NCBI GenBank assembly: GCA_023433505.1
Contig: JAEZCO010000074.1
Location: forward strand, 1-50,225
DNA from: Bacillota bacterium
Lineage (GTDB): Bacteria > Bacillota > Clostridia > Acetivibrionales > DTU013
DNA length: 50,225 bases
Reading direction: 5' to 3'
Shown: in pieces, positions 1-8,200 of the stretch
How positions within the stretch are numbered: the stretch's first letter is position 1
Layout of the letters: each line of letters starts with the position of its first letter
Made by a program: the position numbers and the translations under genes
The notes under the pieces: model-generated
The model's database searches: none
What the model was told of the DNA's origin: nothing
What the model saw: the letters and a program-made list of their open reading frames with translations, nothing else

Positions 1-18
1 GCACCTCGATTCACTTAC

Positions 19-47
19 ATTATACCATAATACCCAAAGTTAAGAAA
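19..47 (-). promoter_or_regulatory. Outward promoter in left terminal repeat
   Basis: On the minus strand TTTCTT and TATAAT are separated by 17 nt, and the -10 is preceded by TGG, an extended -10. It points off the left end of the window, with a GAGGTGC ribosome-site-like string near position 1. Confidence 0.6.
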
Positions 48-60
48 TATATTTTCAAAG

Positions 61-87
61 AAAAAATGATATCTGCTGATATCATTT
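61..87 (-). terminator. Hairpin plus T-run in left terminal repeat
   Basis: A 10-bp stem (AAATGATATC / GATATCATTT) with a 4-nt loop is followed by a T-run on the minus strand. It would stop transcription entering the repeated element from inside the window. Confidence 0.65.
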
Positions 88-110
88 TCCTTTGAGTTTC
101 TAATTGTAAT

Positions 111-254
111 TTACCCGATCTTGAGCAAGAACCCCTGTGAAGGACAGCCCTTTTGAATCCTCCTGCACTGCATTTGCTGGTCTATTTTCTTAAAAAATCC
201 GTTTTCCTCGGTTTGATCTCCGAAGCGACGTATCAGCCCATCATCGTTTGCTTT
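111..254 (-). pseudogene. C-terminal ORF remnant running into the terminal repeat
   Basis: An open frame of 47 codons follows an in-frame TAA and has no start codon with a ribosome site. Its last six codons (FLLKIG and stop) lie inside the terminal repeat. It may be a truncated gene end or chance; I recognise no family. Confidence 0.25.
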
Positions 255-296
255 TTACGCAAGGAATCGTTGAATTCATAGCATTCTCCCGACTAT

Positions 297-1091
297 TTAC
301 ACAATATCCGCTTCATCCCTGTACTTGTTCATCAGCCTTTTAAATATATCGCCACAGGTTGGAGGCGTGTATGTAATGGCGTTAGCCCCCGCCTCAATCG
401 TTTGGAGGATGCTTTCTTCCGTGGGGCCTCCCGTTGCTATTACAGGAACCTCCGGATACTGCTCCCGGATCAATTGGACTATGGCAACCGTCCTGGACCC
501 GCCGGATACATTGAAGATGGTAGTTCCGGCTTCCAACCGCTTTTTAAAATCCGTTTTTTCAGAAACAACGGTTACCACAACAGGGATGTCGATTTTTTCT
601 CTAAGCCTGACAACGATATCATTGGATGTAGGCGCATTCACCACCACGCCGATAGCTCCCTGGAATTCGGCATCCATGGCCAGGTTCACCACTCTTTTTC
701 CCGTGGTGGTCCCTCCTCCGACGCCGCAGAAGACCGGTATATCCGACGCGCTTATGATGGAATGGGTAATAATCGGCTGCGGCGTAAAGGGATAGACGGC
801 AATGACCGCATTGGCGTTGCAATTCTTGATGATGGCTACATCCGTGGTGAAAACGATGGATTTTATCAGCTTTCCAAAAATCTTTATCCCGCTTACCTGC
901 TGTATTACTTCAGGAATTTTCACCATGTGTCTTCTAAGGTTTCCCTCAATTTCAGGAACAAATTTATCCATTCGATCGATCCTTTCCGGTTCATTTAAAG
1001 GTTGAATTTTCTTTGCTGCTTGCTGTGTATCCCGATTTATTCTTACCAAGTCCACATAATTTACTATATCATTAATCGAATCCTTGGGCAA
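297..1091 (-). CDS. TIM-barrel 'hydrolase' family protein (function unknown)
   Basis: A 264-residue soluble protein with a pattern typical of phosphate-binding (beta/alpha)8 barrels: a glycine-rich loop GVGGGTTTGK at about 123-132, VNAPTSND at 151-158, and a C-terminal phosphate-grip-like strand and loop ATGGPTEESI at 219-228 followed by EAGANAITYTPPT. Clostridial relatives are usually labelled only 'hydrolase'; the reaction is unknown. The start used is TTG; an in-frame TGA lies just upstream and no good ribosome site is visible. An internal ATG (MDKFVPE) has a better site (GGAAAGGA, 8 nt) but would remove residues I recall as conserved. It stands alone, upstream of an R2 palindromic repeat. 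Confidence 0.75.
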   Translation of the reverse strand: MPKDSINDIVNYVDLVRINRDTQQAAKKIQPLNEPERIDRMDKFVPEIEGNLRRHMVKIPEVIQQVSGIKIFGKLIKSIVFTTDVAIIKNCNANAVIAVYPFTPQPIITHSIISASDIPVFCGVGGGTTTGKRVVNLAMDAEFQGAIGVVVNAPTSNDIVVRLREKIDIPVVVTVVSEKTDFKKRLEAGTTIFNVSGGSRTVAIVQLIREQYPEVPVIATGGPTEESILQTIEAGANAITYTPPTCGDIFKRLMNKYRDEADIV

Positions 1092-1195
1092 ATAACAAAA
1101 GCGCTTTGCAAAAAATCAGTAACTTTTGTAGCTACCGGTCCTGCAATCACATAATATGTTATTATAAACAAATATAAAAAGGCAGAAAATGCTAA

Positions 1196-1299
1196 GTAAC
1201 GGTGCAAATATACCTTCCCGTATGGATTTCTGAAGATGCAGTCTCGGAGCGCCGGCATTTTCAGAAAAACGGGAAGCAATAGCTGCAGTAATCCTAAAT
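1196..1299. repeat. Dispersed palindromic repeat R2, copy A
   Basis: Strongly similar to 35761-35862 over its whole length. Arms CTTCCCGT (1214-1221) and ACGGGAAG (1269-1276), then TTCTGA (1228-1233) and TCAGAA (1261-1266), form a nested hairpin around GCCGGC. Spurious minus-strand ORFs over the two copies share a similar peptide, which could mislead annotation. Confidence 0.85.
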
Positions 1300-1351
1300 C
1301 CATTGCAGTATTTACGATTTAGGCCTTGCCGGCATAGTGCGGAGAGAATGT

Positions 1352-2251
1352 ATGACACCACCTTTAATCAGCTACTCCACTTTCCACAGGATGGGTTTGA
1401 CCGTAAGGAACTTAAATTCACTTTTAAGGACAACGGATGATTTTGAACTCCATATTATCGACAATAATTCGCAGGACAACACATGGGAATACATACAAGA
1501 CCTGAAAGACAGCCGCATCAAGTCAAGGACCAAGTTTCCCGTCAATTCCGGTCCTATTTACCCCATCAATTTCAATCTGACGCGCAGAAGACCCGACCAG
1601 TATTTTGTCGTATTGGAAAGCGATGTATATTTATATGCCCCCGATTGGATCACCCGTTTCATGAGAATCTTTCAGACCTTTCCCGAGGTGGGGCTCCTCG
1701 GAGCACCCAGACCTTATCCGCTGCCTGCTTTTCAGCCGGATACCGTCCCCGTGGTGAAAAACGGTCTCAGCTATCTGCAGCTGAAGAAGAGCGAGGTTGG
1801 CACGACAATCGATTTCATCCCCGGGCACTGCCAGTTCTTAAGGCCGGAGCTTATCAACCTCCTCGGGTACTGGTGCGAAGAAAACGGCTACGGCGATGCC
1901 GAACTCTCCATCCGGGTAAACAAATATACTCCTTTTAAAGCCGGATTTACTGTCGACGTTCCCATTGATATGACGCAAACCATCCCCTGCCAGGCATGCG
2001 AAGGCACCAAGTGGTGCAAGCTTGACAGGGTTCACACTACCTGCTTTGACATCCGGAACAAAAAACACAAAAATTTGTCCTTTTCTGAGAAATTCCGATG
2101 GAAATACTTCGAGTATTTTAATGAGCTGAACCAGGGAAAGAGGACGGTTTACTGCGCGTCCATCCATGACGCCGAATCCCGTAAGGCCCATGTTTATCAT
2201 ATGGATTGGGCGCTTGAAAATTTCGGTTTTTATGTGACGAATTCGAATTAA
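1352..2251 (+). CDS. Family 2-type glycosyltransferase with cysteine cluster
   Basis: Predicted GT-A glycosyltransferase of 299 residues. The N-terminus holds the nucleotide-sugar fold start (LHIIDNNSQDNTWEYI) and a metal-site-like string VLESDVYL near residue 92. A C-terminal cluster CQACEGTKWC with further Cys residues resembles a metal or disulfide site and is unusual for the family. The ATG at 1352 is chosen because GGAGAG lies 5-6 nt upstream; the GTG at 1337 has no such site. A second glycosyltransferase follows 130 bp downstream on the same strand, suggesting joint work on a surface glycan or glycoprotein. Acceptor and sugar are unknown. Confidence 0.8.
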   Translation: MTPPLISYSTFHRMGLTVRNLNSLLRTTDDFELHIIDNNSQDNTWEYIQDLKDSRIKSRTKFPVNSGPIYPINFNLTRRRPDQYFVVLESDVYLYAPDWITRFMRIFQTFPEVGLLGAPRPYPLPAFQPDTVPVVKNGLSYLQLKKSEVGTTIDFIPGHCQFLRPELINLLGYWCEENGYGDAELSIRVNKYTPFKAGFTVDVPIDMTQTIPCQACEGTKWCKLDRVHTTCFDIRNKKHKNLSFSEKFRWKYFEYFNELNQGKRTVYCASIHDAESRKAHVYHMDWALENFGFYVTNSN

Positions 2252-2382
2252 CATAGTTCCAGTCCCCTGCATAATTATAATGTATTGGGATCAAAGAAGG
2301 CTGCAGGCCGAAAAGAGTTCACTCCATGACAGCACGGCACTGTTATAGACCCTAGCATCTTAAAAGAATTGAGGTAAGTGAT

Positions 2383-3489
2383 ATGACCCAAAAAAAACTG
2401 GCCATTCTCGACGACTATTTTCCAAATTTAAAGACAGGTTTCAGAATATCCGAATTCAATTATTATCTTGACCAATATCCCGGCTGTGAAGTTTACTCAA
2501 CGAGGTATGACATGCACCATCCTGAGTATGCGGCAGCCTATCCGCGTTTCAGGGATAGGGTCAAACCGTTTACACAGTTTGACTGGACAGGTAAGTCCTA
2601 CTCTTTATACTATACGGTTTTTCTAAGCAATGCATTCAGCTTTCACTTTGTTTATGATCTGGCAAGTACGCCATTTATATTTGAGCTGTATCCCGGCGGA
2701 GGATTTTGGATCAACGATCCCGAAATTGACGCAAGGCTGTTAAAGGTCTTTAGATCTCCGCTCTTTAAAAAAGTCATCGTCACTCAAAAAATGACTTATG
2801 ACTATATTACAAGCCATGGTTTTACCACGCCGGATAAAATTGCATACATCTATGGAATGGTGACACACCCCCAGTATTTTCACAATACGGTACCCAAAAA
2901 GCGCTATGGAAGGGATAAGAAAACCTTCGACATATGCTTTGTCGCCCATAAATATATGCCTTTAGGTCTTGATAAAGGGTATCATATTTTTATCGATGTG
3001 TGTAAAAAGCTTGCGGCAGCTGCCGGCGATATCAGATTCCATGTAGTGGGCAACTTTGACAAGAATGAAATCGACACCAGCGCCCTTGGCGACAGGATCA
3101 TATTTTACGGACTTAAGGATCATAGCTTCTTTCCCGGATTTTATTCGGGCATGGACATTATCCTTTCACCCAATGCTCCTTTCTTACTGATACCGGGTAA
3201 AAACTATGACGGCTTCCCTACAGGCTGCTGCATCGATGCGGGATTACATAATGTCGGAGTTTTCTGCACCGACATACTCAATCAGAATGCGCATTTTGAG
3301 CACAAAAGGGATATTTGCATAATCCCGCTCAGTGCCAGTGATATTGCTGCTAACGTAATGGAATATTACCATGATACTGAAAAACTGTATAGGATGTCTG
3401 CCTGCGGGCAAGCCAAATTCAAAGAGGTTTTTGACTTTGAAAAGCAAATGCGGGAAAGGGCCGCTGTTCTGAACCAGTATTTACTGTAA
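2383..3489 (+). CDS. Putative GT-B glycosyltransferase
   Basis: A 368-residue protein that reads as a two-domain GT-B enzyme. The N-terminal half lacks clear motifs but contains FIFELYPGGGFW (about 99-110). The C-terminal Rossmann-like half has the alternating strand/helix pattern of group 1 transferases (RFHVVGNFD, RIIFYGLKD, MDIILSPN) and PGKNYDGFPTG where family members bind the nucleotide-sugar phosphate. GAGGTAAG sits just upstream of the ATG. No membrane segment is seen. It is probably co-functional with the preceding glycosyltransferase. Donor and acceptor cannot be read from sequence. Confidence 0.75.
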   Translation: MTQKKLAILDDYFPNLKTGFRISEFNYYLDQYPGCEVYSTRYDMHHPEYAAAYPRFRDRVKPFTQFDWTGKSYSLYYTVFLSNAFSFHFVYDLASTPFIFELYPGGGFWINDPEIDARLLKVFRSPLFKKVIVTQKMTYDYITSHGFTTPDKIAYIYGMVTHPQYFHNTVPKKRYGRDKKTFDICFVAHKYMPLGLDKGYHIFIDVCKKLAAAAGDIRFHVVGNFDKNEIDTSALGDRIIFYGLKDHSFFPGFYSGMDIILSPNAPFLLIPGKNYDGFPTGCCIDAGLHNVGVFCTDILNQNAHFEHKRDICIIPLSASDIAANVMEYYHDTEKLYRMSACGQAKFKEVFDFEKQMRERAAVLNQYLL

Positions 3490-3720
3490 GGAGAGCAGGA
3501 AAGTATAATATGTCATAATTAAGTTAGGAGAGTTTCGCCAGATATCCTCACCTTTCATTCTCTATTACCCTTGGGGAGATTTTTCAGACTGCCCGGCACC
3601 TCAAAATGATGTTGAATTATAGGATTTCATGTTTCTGAATTAGATTACTCGGGTATTAAGTTTAAGTCATGATTTTTTCCCAATTATAAAATAATCAAAC
3701 AAGGATGGTGGAGGACTTTT

Positions 3721-4794
3721 ATGGCTAAATTACCTGTATGGGATCCTTTTACGGAGTGGCGCGATACCAGTATAAAATGGGTCAAGGTCAACATTTCAAA
3801 GGAGGACATGAAAAGATTTACAGAGCGGAGTGATTTGAAAGGCTTGATCCAGACATTCAGCTTCCTATTGATCATTGCTGTAACGGCAGCCTTCTCGTAT
3901 TACATGTTCGCAACACACCATTGGATATTACTTGCCATAGGATTATATTTGCATGGCATGATATACGGCCATTTCGGCAACGGAATCCATGAATTGACCC
4001 ATAACACGGTTTTTGCAAATAAAACTCTAAACAAAGCCGTTATAATGCTATTCGGACTCCTGTACTGGCCATACAACCCATACTTCTATCGATTAAGCCA
4101 TGTGCACTTTCACCACCAATATACCCTCCACCAGAATAGTGACGGGGAAGATACGCCGAATTACGTTGATCTAAGTACAATGGCCGTCCTCAACTTATTT
4201 TTCAGGGTTCTGCGCATAAAGCTTTTCTTCCAGTGCGTCGGGCGGCTCTTCACATTAAAGCCCACAAGCCTGGGCTGGAGGATGAGAGGGTATTCTCTGG
4301 ATAAATGGGAGCAATTTATAATGGAAAAGGCTCCTGTAAAAGAAAAAAAGGAAGTTCAGCGGTTTACAGTCATCTCTTTGGTCTTCCATGTTCTCTTTGC
4401 TGCTGCCTGCATTTTAAGCGGCAATTGGTTCCTGGTGATATTGATAACTTTGGCGCCGTTCTACGGCCCCGGTATCCACGGTTTTATATGCGGCATACAC
4501 CAGCATGCCTGCTGCGAAGCCAACAACCCGGATTTTCGGAAAAGCTGCGGAGATGCGATACTTGATCCCATCAGCTCCACCCTTTACTGGCATATGGAAT
4601 ATCACACCGAGCATCACATGTTTGCGGGGATACCCTGCTATAACTTGAAAAAATTCGGCAAATTTGTGGCTGATCAAATGCCGGAAAAAGAATATGCCAT
4701 CCCCCGCCTTTTCAAGCTTGCCAAAAAAAGCAAGGAGGTCTTTGGAACCAAAGAGGATTGGAGAGAAAATTTCGGCCGCTATAAGGGATTTTAA
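3721..4794 (+). CDS. Membrane fatty acid desaturase family protein
   Basis: A 357-residue di-iron membrane enzyme of the fatty acid desaturase family. All three histidine boxes are present: HELTH at 90-94, HVHFHH at 127-132 and HTEHH at 295-299. Hydrophobic segments lie near residues 42-80, 105-118 and 215-255. Family enzymes use O2 and an external electron donor to desaturate or hydroxylate acyl chains or related lipids; the substrate here is unknown. GGATGGTGGAGG lies upstream of the ATG. It converges on the rubrerythrin gene with a shared hairpin between them. An O2-dependent enzyme in a presumed anaerobe is odd and may reflect tolerance of low oxygen. Confidence 0.85.
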   Translation: MAKLPVWDPFTEWRDTSIKWVKVNISKEDMKRFTERSDLKGLIQTFSFLLIIAVTAAFSYYMFATHHWILLAIGLYLHGMIYGHFGNGIHELTHNTVFANKTLNKAVIMLFGLLYWPYNPYFYRLSHVHFHHQYTLHQNSDGEDTPNYVDLSTMAVLNLFFRVLRIKLFFQCVGRLFTLKPTSLGWRMRGYSLDKWEQFIMEKAPVKEKKEVQRFTVISLVFHVLFAAACILSGNWFLVILITLAPFYGPGIHGFICGIHQHACCEANNPDFRKSCGDAILDPISSTLYWHMEYHTEHHMFAGIPCYNLKKFGKFVADQMPEKEYAIPRLFKLAKKSKEVFGTKEDWRENFGRYKGF

Positions 4795-4811
4795 AAATTT
4801 CGAAACTATAA

Positions 4812-4870
4812 GAGATGCATATTCCAGTTCTTTTAGATTCCCATTCTAATCGACCTGAAATATGCATCTC
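4812..4870. terminator. Hairpin between convergent desaturase and rubrerythrin genes
   Basis: Twelve-base arms GAGATGCATATT and AATATGCATCTC enclose a loop with an inner TTAGA/TCTAA stem. T-rich sequence follows on the plus strand (GTTGTTTT). Position between convergent genes suggests a terminator for both. Confidence 0.6.
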
Positions 4871-4937
4871 GTTGTTTTGACCGTGATTTTGGGTTAATCC
4901 GGCTTTATTACCGGAGATATCTTAACAGTTTTTAAGA

Positions 4938-5471
4938 TTAATAATTTTCATTTCTCACTTCAAAGAAGCTCTTTGGGTGTGCACAGACGGGACAAACCTC
5001 AGGCGCCTTTTTGCCTATTACCAGATGGCCGCAGTTACGGCATTCCCATATGGTTTCCTCTGCTTTTTCAAACACCTTTTGCATATCAATATTTTTCAGG
5101 AGTGCACGGTATCTTTCCTCGTGGGCCTTCTCGATTTTTCCAACCATTCTGAATTGAGCTGCAAGCGTCGGAAAACCTTCTGCTTCCGCATCCTTGGCAA
5201 AGCCTTCATACATATCGGTCCACTCGTAGTTTTCGCCTTCGGCGGCGTGAAGCAAATTGGCTGCTGTATTTCCAAGCTCGCCAAGAGCTTTAAACCAAAG
5301 CTTTGCGTGCTCCTTCTCATTGTTCGCGGTTGCTTCAAAAATAGAGGCGATCTGCTCATAGCCTTCCTTTTTTGCAACCGACGCAAAATAGGTATACTTG
5401 TTTCTTGCCTGAGATTCGCCGGCAAATGCTGCTGCCAGATTCTTTTCTGTTTTGGTCCCTTTGACGTTCAT
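4938..5471 (-). CDS. rbr: Rubrerythrin
   Basis: A 177-residue non-haem di-iron peroxide reductase. The N-terminal ferritin-like four-helix domain carries the expected ligands (AFAGESQARNKY, ANNEKEHAKLW, GKIEKAHEERY). The C-terminal rubredoxin-like domain has two CxxC pairs (CRNCGH and CPVCAHP) holding one Fe. It reduces H2O2 in the cytoplasm with electrons from NAD(P)H-linked carriers. The ATG at 5471 is preferred because AAAGGAGAG precedes it; an ATG eight codons upstream lacks a site. It lies 100 bp downstream of perR on the same strand and is probably co-transcribed and peroxide-induced. Confidence 0.95.
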   Translation of the reverse strand: MNVKGTKTEKNLAAAFAGESQARNKYTYFASVAKKEGYEQIASIFEATANNEKEHAKLWFKALGELGNTAANLLHAAEGENYEWTDMYEGFAKDAEAEGFPTLAAQFRMVGKIEKAHEERYRALLKNIDMQKVFEKAEETIWECRNCGHLVIGKKAPEVCPVCAHPKSFFEVRNENY

Positions 5472-5571
5472 AACATAACTCTCCTTTATTTTCATTTTTT
5501 GATCTTGCTCTTTTTCCTTGGGTTTATCCGCTTAGTTATTCCGATCCGCAAACCCTTGAAATTTGACTATC

Positions 5572-5946
5572 TCAAATGACCTCTCCACTTTTGCAGTCAT
5601 TGCAGAGATATCTCAAACTCAAATCATATCCTAAGATTTCTATGCCGGTTTGCTTATCCAAATAATCCTTCAGGCCCGAGACAGAGATATCCGATAATTT
5701 CCCGCATTTTTGGCAAATAATATGCTCGTGTGGATGCAGTAATTTGTCAAATCTGTCCGGCCCATTTGGGACGGCCACCCGCCTGATATCTCCAGCTTCG
5801 GTCATAAGACCCAGGTTGCGGTAAACAGTTCCTATCGCAATTGAAGGCTGTATCTTCTTTGCATTCATATAGATTTCGTCTGCCGTCATATGCTCCATTG
5901 ACGACGACAAGATAATATCCAAAATCAATCTTCTTTGCTTTGTCAA
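5572..5946 (-). CDS. perR: PerR/Fur-family peroxide-responsive repressor
   Basis: A 124-residue Fur-superfamily repressor. The N-terminal winged helix (TKQRRLILDIILSSS, then TVYRNLGLM) is followed by the regulatory metal region HPHEHIICQKCGK and a second CxxC (CNDC) near the C-terminus, giving the structural Zn(Cys)4 site. PerR rather than Fur is inferred from the adjacent rubrerythrin and the operator. The start is TTG, supported by AGGGGTG 5 nt upstream. Metal-catalysed histidine oxidation by peroxide is the known family mechanism. The promoter carries a 7-1-7 palindrome, so autoregulation of perR-rbr is likely. Confidence 0.88.
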   Translation of the reverse strand: MTKQRRLILDIILSSSMEHMTADEIYMNAKKIQPSIAIGTVYRNLGLMTEAGDIRRVAVPNGPDRFDKLLHPHEHIICQKCGKLSDISVSGLKDYLDKQTGIEILGYDLSLRYLCNDCKSGEVI

Positions 5947-5969
5947 ATTAACACCCCTATATTCGCGAA

Positions 5970-5984
5970 TAGGAATTATTCCTA
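5970..5984. promoter_or_regulatory. Putative PerR operator
   Basis: A perfect 7-1-7 inverted repeat, TAGGAAT-t-ATTCCTA, the same architecture as the PerR box. It lies just downstream of the perR -10 element, over the expected transcription start. Confidence 0.7.
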
Positions 5985-5987
5985 ATT

Positions 5988-6016
5988 ATTGTATATTTAT
6001 TCGATTGTGTTGTCAA
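5988..6016 (-). promoter_or_regulatory. perR-rbr promoter
   Basis: TTGACA and TACAAT with 17-nt spacing on the minus strand, about 40 bp upstream of the TTG start of perR and abutting the palindromic operator. Confidence 0.75.
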
Positions 6017-6054
6017 GATGTAATTTGAGAAATTTTTTACTGAAAAATGAGCAA

Positions 6055-7323
6055 CTACTCCTCTGCCTTTTTTTCGTCCCGCAAGTCGATTACCCCACAG
6101 ACCCCTATCTGGCTTCCGCCGGCATCCGCTATAATATCATACAGATCTTTTGCCAGAGTGACAGTTTCACCGTCTAAGGTTTTACATTGCGCTGATATGT
6201 TTCCCTCCCATTTCCAATGCCCATATTCAGGTACAACCTTGCCAACAGGATAAATTTCCTCAGGATTGCCATTTCTCATGATGCGTATGGCGACCTCTTT
6301 TGCAATGCAGCCATCTCCTGACACGACAGCCTTATCGCCATTTCTAATGACGACCTTGTCTCCATCGGCATTCGATCCGGATTTCACTTCCACCTCAGGA
6401 ACGATTGGCATTTCTTCTTTCCACCCTTCCCTGAGATACTTTGCTACGTCCCTGGAAAAGATGGTGAAGTATTCATCATGGTTGTTGTTCTGTACTTGCA
6501 TTACAAACCTGTCGTCAAGAGTAGTCGCAGACCATCCATCCTTGAATGATTTTGTTGTGTAATCAGTCCAGGCATAGACTTTGCTCCCATCCTTGAGCAT
6601 GAAAAAGATTCCCATGGGCCTTGCTTGCGAATTGACAACATTGATTTCCGTATCTGTCGATGCTGTCTTTTCCACACCGGAGTTAACCAAGCCTACGACC
6701 CTGTTAATTATTTCATCGTCATGTCCCGGGAATAAAGCCTTCGTATGAATATGTAAGCCGCCTTGCATCGTTACCCACTCGATATCCTCGGGATTGATAT
6801 ATCCATCGGATGATGCTTTCACGCTTTCCGCTGTTTGCTTTGAATTTTCAAACAAGTCCTGTGTGTAAAGAAGATAGTACTTGTCGTCTTTAGGGGCAAG
6901 ATAGAAAACATCATATGCATCTTTTTCCGGGGATTCAGGTTTGTCGGAATCCATTACGGACCCCAGATGAACTTGGTACACTTCAATATTCGTTGAAGGA
7001 TATACTTTTGAAAGATAGTCCATACATTCGGCAATTTCTTCCGTTTTATCCGTTTGAACGGAATTAGCGCTCTTGTAATGTACCGAAGCGGCATGATACC
7101 AGCCGAAATCATATAGATTCCCGATTATTTTTTTATCATATAGCTGATCCCTGATAAGATTCCGCCCATCTAAGGCATCCGTTTGCTCAAAGGACGAAAT
7201 AAAGGTACGGATGAATTCTACCTGCTTGCTATCCTTAAGCTGGAAATGGGTGATATATCCATACCCGAATATCAAACAGCAAACTAATAATACGGCACTC
7301 GATATGATAATAATTTTTTTCAT
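6055..7323 (-). CDS. Membrane-anchored or secreted protein of unknown function
   Basis: A 422-residue protein with one N-terminal hydrophobic segment (residues 3-24, IIIISSAVLLVCCLIFGYGY) that could be a signal anchor; there is no canonical lipobox. The rest is hydrophilic and looks extracytoplasmic, with no motif I recognise. The central part (DAYDVFYLAPKDDKYYLLYT) and the C-terminal part are beta-rich. The ATG has GAGGGACC just upstream. It is flanked by perR's promoter region and a phosphatase gene and is probably transcribed alone. Confidence 0.7.
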   Translation of the reverse strand: MKKIIIISSAVLLVCCLIFGYGYITHFQLKDSKQVEFIRTFISSFEQTDALDGRNLIRDQLYDKKIIGNLYDFGWYHAASVHYKSANSVQTDKTEEIAECMDYLSKVYPSTNIEVYQVHLGSVMDSDKPESPEKDAYDVFYLAPKDDKYYLLYTQDLFENSKQTAESVKASSDGYINPEDIEWVTMQGGLHIHTKALFPGHDDEIINRVVGLVNSGVEKTASTDTEINVVNSQARPMGIFFMLKDGSKVYAWTDYTTKSFKDGWSATTLDDRFVMQVQNNNHDEYFTIFSRDVAKYLREGWKEEMPIVPEVEVKSGSNADGDKVVIRNGDKAVVSGDGCIAKEVAIRIMRNGNPEEIYPVGKVVPEYGHWKWEGNISAQCKTLDGETVTLAKDLYDIIADAGGSQIGVCGVIDLRDEKKAEE

Positions 7324-7470
7324 ATGGTCCCTCTACTTCTGCCACGCTTATGACAAAGAAAAAGCATCTTTTCAAAGTATATCACTTTGATTCATATAGA
7401 CGAATGAACGGGGATTAAGTTCCAGCAAAACTCACCCTTCATGTGTAAGGCAAAGCTGAGCTATATCTGT

Positions 7471-8049
7471 TCATTCCCCTATTATGTTGAATGACTCGCT
7501 ATCAAACTCAATAATTGCAGCATTCTCCGTTCTAAACCTTCGCATTTCGTTAAAAGGAGTATTTGTTATATAACATCGCAAACACATAATAACCGCGCCA
7601 TGAGTTACAATTGCGACATCGGAATTGTTTTCATTAATAATTTTTTGCACAGTCTTCATAACACGTTCCAACACATCTTGATATGACTCTCCCCCAGGGG
7701 TTTTGGTATATCTGCGATTATTGATCCATTCATTGTATTTTTCCGGAAATTTTTCTTGTACTTCTGGCCAGAGCAGTCCTTCCCATTTTCCAAGATTCAT
7801 CTCCTGCAAACCTTCTGCCGGGATATACTCAACATCGATAGCCTTACTTAAAATTTCTGCTGTCCTTACAGCTCTTTTTTGTTGACTCGTATAGATTTTA
7901 GAGACTTTATGATTCGATTCCAATAGTTTACTACCTAATTTTTCTGCCTGGATAATGCCGGTTTGATTCAATTCACTGTCATGACTGCCTTGAATTCTTC
8001 CTTCCATATTCCAGTCTGTTTGACCATGTCGTATAAAAAAGAGTTTCAT
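7471..8049 (-). CDS. Histidine phosphatase family protein (phosphoglycerate mutase-like)
   Basis: A 192-residue cytoplasmic phosphatase. The catalytic RHG motif appears at the N-terminus (LFFIRHGQTDWN), the acid residue region around MNLGKWEG, and the second catalytic histidine in VAIVTHGAVIMC. The phosphohistidine mechanism is established for the family; the substrate is unknown, and cobalamin-precursor or sugar phosphatase relatives look similar. The ATG at 8049 follows AGGGGAG by 5 nt; an upstream TTG extension of 27 residues would precede the fold and is rejected. It opens a run of unrelated minus-strand accessory genes. Confidence 0.88.
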   Translation of the reverse strand: MKLFFIRHGQTDWNMEGRIQGSHDSELNQTGIIQAEKLGSKLLESNHKVSKIYTSQQKRAVRTAEILSKAIDVEYIPAEGLQEMNLGKWEGLLWPEVQEKFPEKYNEWINNRRYTKTPGGESYQDVLERVMKTVQKIINENNSDVAIVTHGAVIMCLRCYITNTPFNEMRRFRTENAAIIEFDSESFNIIGE

Positions 8050-8200
8050 ATGTACTCCCCTACGTAAAGTAATACTGATAAGTTCCGAACCAGCAATCCG
8101 CTCAGAGCCTCTGCCTTTTCCCTCTTGCATCCCTATCCTTTAACTCTTTTACAGGCAGTGCTATGCACCCTTCCCCGGGGTCTCGATAAAAGACGCATGC

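Larger units (their letters stand above)
9..133. repeat. Left copy of 125-bp terminal inverted repeat
   Basis: This stretch is the exact reverse complement of positions 50101-50225; the match stops at 134 / 50100. It contains a terminator-like palindrome and an outward-facing promoter. The likely reading is the 5' end of an insertion sequence whose transposase gene lies beyond the window, present in inverted orientation at both contig ends. No transposase coding sequence is visible, so this identity is inferred. Confidence 0.9.

Noticed and set aside
1116..1361. Minus-strand frame of 81 codons sharing a peptide with a frame at 35636-35890
   Set aside because: The similarity comes from the R2 DNA repeat, which is palindromic; neither frame has a ribosome site.
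4977..5579. 200-codon plus-strand open frame opposite rubrerythrin
   Set aside because: Antisense to a well-supported rubrerythrin gene, with Cys/Phe-rich shadow composition.
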